Below the pieces are notes generated by a model. The model saw only the letters and a list, made by a program, of their open reading frames with translations, was not told the DNA's origin and did not search any database. A DNA stretch of 64,000 nucleotides from Rhopalosiphum padi (Eukaryota > Arthropoda > Insecta > Hemiptera > Aphididae): positions 28,560,652 through 28,624,651 of the forward strand of contig NC_083597.1 of assembly GCF_020882245.1 (NCBI RefSeq), read 5' to 3'. Position numbers and translations under genes: made by a program. Within the stretch, counting starts at the first letter, position 1; every line of letters begins with the position of its first letter. Of this stretch, positions 63,001-64,000 are shown piece by piece.

Positions 63001-63753
63001 GCTTAAATAAAAGTCAATCCTGTACAAAACAGGACGTAGGTATGGTTACTATAATTTATAATCTTTAGTCGTACTTCAATTACTCTGCTGAACAAAAAAC
63101 TTTGTTCGTCCGTCATGTTGTTTAATTTTGAAAAACGTTCGGTCAACTCTTTTAAATCTTCAATAGATACAACACCGTCATTGTTCACGTCCAATAGCTC
63201 GTGATAAAGAGTCAAATTTGATACCCATTTAGTGTCCGGTTCCTATTAAAAAATGTTAAGTAAACAAAATACATATTTAAAAAACTATAATGTATATGTT
63301 ATACGCTTACGCATAGCACATTTAATATTTAGTGGAGGTATAACGTATAAATAAATAAATAATTATCTGCCATCATCTGGAGTACACTGTCGGAGGGAAG
63401 TAAACAAGGAATAAGCAGTACCAGTAGATCCAGAAACGGTAGTTTTCCATATGGTACGGCTTCCAATATGTTATGTATGTATATTGAATATATTATATAC
63501 AAAATTAGTGAATGCATTAAAATATATGTTTTAAATTAAGAATTATACAATATTATGTGATTATTACATAATTTTGATAACACGATGGAAGATAATAAGT
63601 AGATATAAAATGTATGTTTGAACATTATTAACATAAATATATCTTGTAACTATTATAATTCCTAAAAGAATATTTTATTTTATTATTATTATTTGTAATG
63701 ATTTTGTACATATTTACTTTTAGTTTTGTGATATGTTTGCTTGGCAATTCCAT
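60013..63753 (-). CDS. EF-hand calcium-binding protein, sarcoplasmic Ca-binding/calexcitin-like
   Basis: The predicted exons are 63,753-63,718, 63,242-63,075, 62,171-62,028, 60,838-60,758 and 60,177-60,013, all phase 0, giving 197 residues, a normal length for sarcoplasmic calcium-binding proteins. Such proteins buffer or sense Ca2+ in the cytosol of muscle and nerve. The first clear EF-hand loop is DVNNDGVVSIED (about 30-41; Asp, not Glu, at position 12). The second is canonical, DKDQNGDISKEE (about 119-130). Two further helix-loop-helix regions are degenerate (GCIDPFDYVTVEKYL; VNDKDETIKLEDL). The last four exons are secure. The 12-codon first exon (MELPSKHITKLK) is a proposal, based on an ATG, an in-frame stop three codons upstream and a phase-0 GTAAAT donor. 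Confidence 0.72.
61931..61992 (+). other. GC-rich structured patch in EF-hand gene intron
   Basis: About 60 bp of GC-rich sequence stands out in very AT-rich intron DNA. It contains CGGAGC...GCTCCG, GCCTGTT...AACAGGC, a B-box-like CTCCGAATCC, and TAGGGATAACAGGC, which resembles a conserved large-subunit rRNA motif. It may be a tRNA- or rRNA-derived fragment or a SINE remnant. No complete RNA gene could be folded by eye. Confidence 0.3.
62290..62390 (+). other. GC-rich insertion in EF-hand gene intron
   Basis: About 100 bp of G-rich sequence (GAGAGGACGAGGGCAGAGGG, then TTCCGGGGGTGGGTGCCGTT), with a second GC patch GCTCGGTGGCCGCCGCCCAC at about 62,573. Composition differs sharply from the intron around it, suggesting transposon-derived DNA. 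No ends or coding frame were identified. Confidence 0.3.
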
Positions 63754-64000
63754 CAAAGTTTAGGCAACTTCAATGTTACATAAATATTATTAACCACTTA
63801 CAAAGATTAAAATGACGCAATAGTGCAATCACTGATCTCATCTGTCTCGCGCAAAGTATAAAGTATATAGACGATAGGCATATAATTATAGTATAGTAAA
63901 ATTGACCACCGTGTTTCATAGACATCATTTTACCACTTTTCTTGTAATGTCAATTAAATATAATTTAAATTTGTCATTAAATTAAGCATATAATTGCCTA
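63754..64000. other. Sequence upstream of the proposed EF-hand gene start
   Basis: AT-rich, with no coding frame seen. It may hold the promoter or a 5' UTR of the EF-hand gene, or be an intron if the true first exon lies outside the window. Confidence 0.4.

Noticed and set aside
1..64000. CRISPR arrays, bacterial operons, phage genes
   Set aside because: No regularly spaced direct repeats, no ribosome-binding-site-led gene runs and no prokaryotic genes; all genes show spliceosomal introns.

Overview
The window looks like nuclear DNA of an insect, most probably an aphid or close relative. This is inferred from very AT-rich noncoding DNA, many short introns, frequent TAGGTA/ACCTA words, and protein orthologues of metazoan type. 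No bacterial operon structure is seen. All gene models below were assembled by hand from open frames, GT/AG junctions and phase agreement. Exon edges are predictions, and no transcript data were available.

Layout. 1-3.5 kb is noncoding. COX6C lies at 3.5-3.8 kb (+). A CpG-rich block at 4.5-5.8 kb probably holds the promoter of the NCOA6 orthologue, whose coding exons run 9.8-15.7 kb (+), with a possible alternative last exon at 17.7 kb. PSMD12/Rpn5 (+, 19.9-22.8 kb) and DLST (-, 23.1-25.3 kb) are convergent, about 320 bp apart. At 26.6-28.0 kb sit a foldback element and a decayed MULE-type transposon with matching target-site repeats. A six-exon DUF4485 protein of unknown function occupies 29.5-35.8 kb (-). 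A 14-exon neprilysin-like M13 peptidase lies at 37.4-42.2 kb (-). Just upstream is a complete hAT transposon (42,963-45,359) with an intact 501-aa transposase and a perfect 8-bp target duplication. From 45.4 to 60 kb there is little coding sequence. It holds two MITEs, a hAT-like terminus, near-perfect palindromes, and a GC-rich block at 54.5-56.8 kb that resembles a promoter/first exon without an assigned gene. A small EF-hand protein of the sarcoplasmic calcium-binding type lies at 60.0-63.8 kb (-).

The genes are independent eukaryotic transcription units and do not form a pathway cluster. COX6C and DLST are both mitochondrial energy-metabolism proteins, PSMD12 is a proteasome lid subunit, NCOA6 is a transcriptional coactivator, and the peptidase is a predicted type II membrane ectoenzyme. 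The items most worth follow-up are the intact hAT copy, the DUF4485 gene, the NCOA6 uORF that ends one base before the main start, the alternative NCOA6 C-terminus, the TTAA-flanked MITE family, and the long palindromes.
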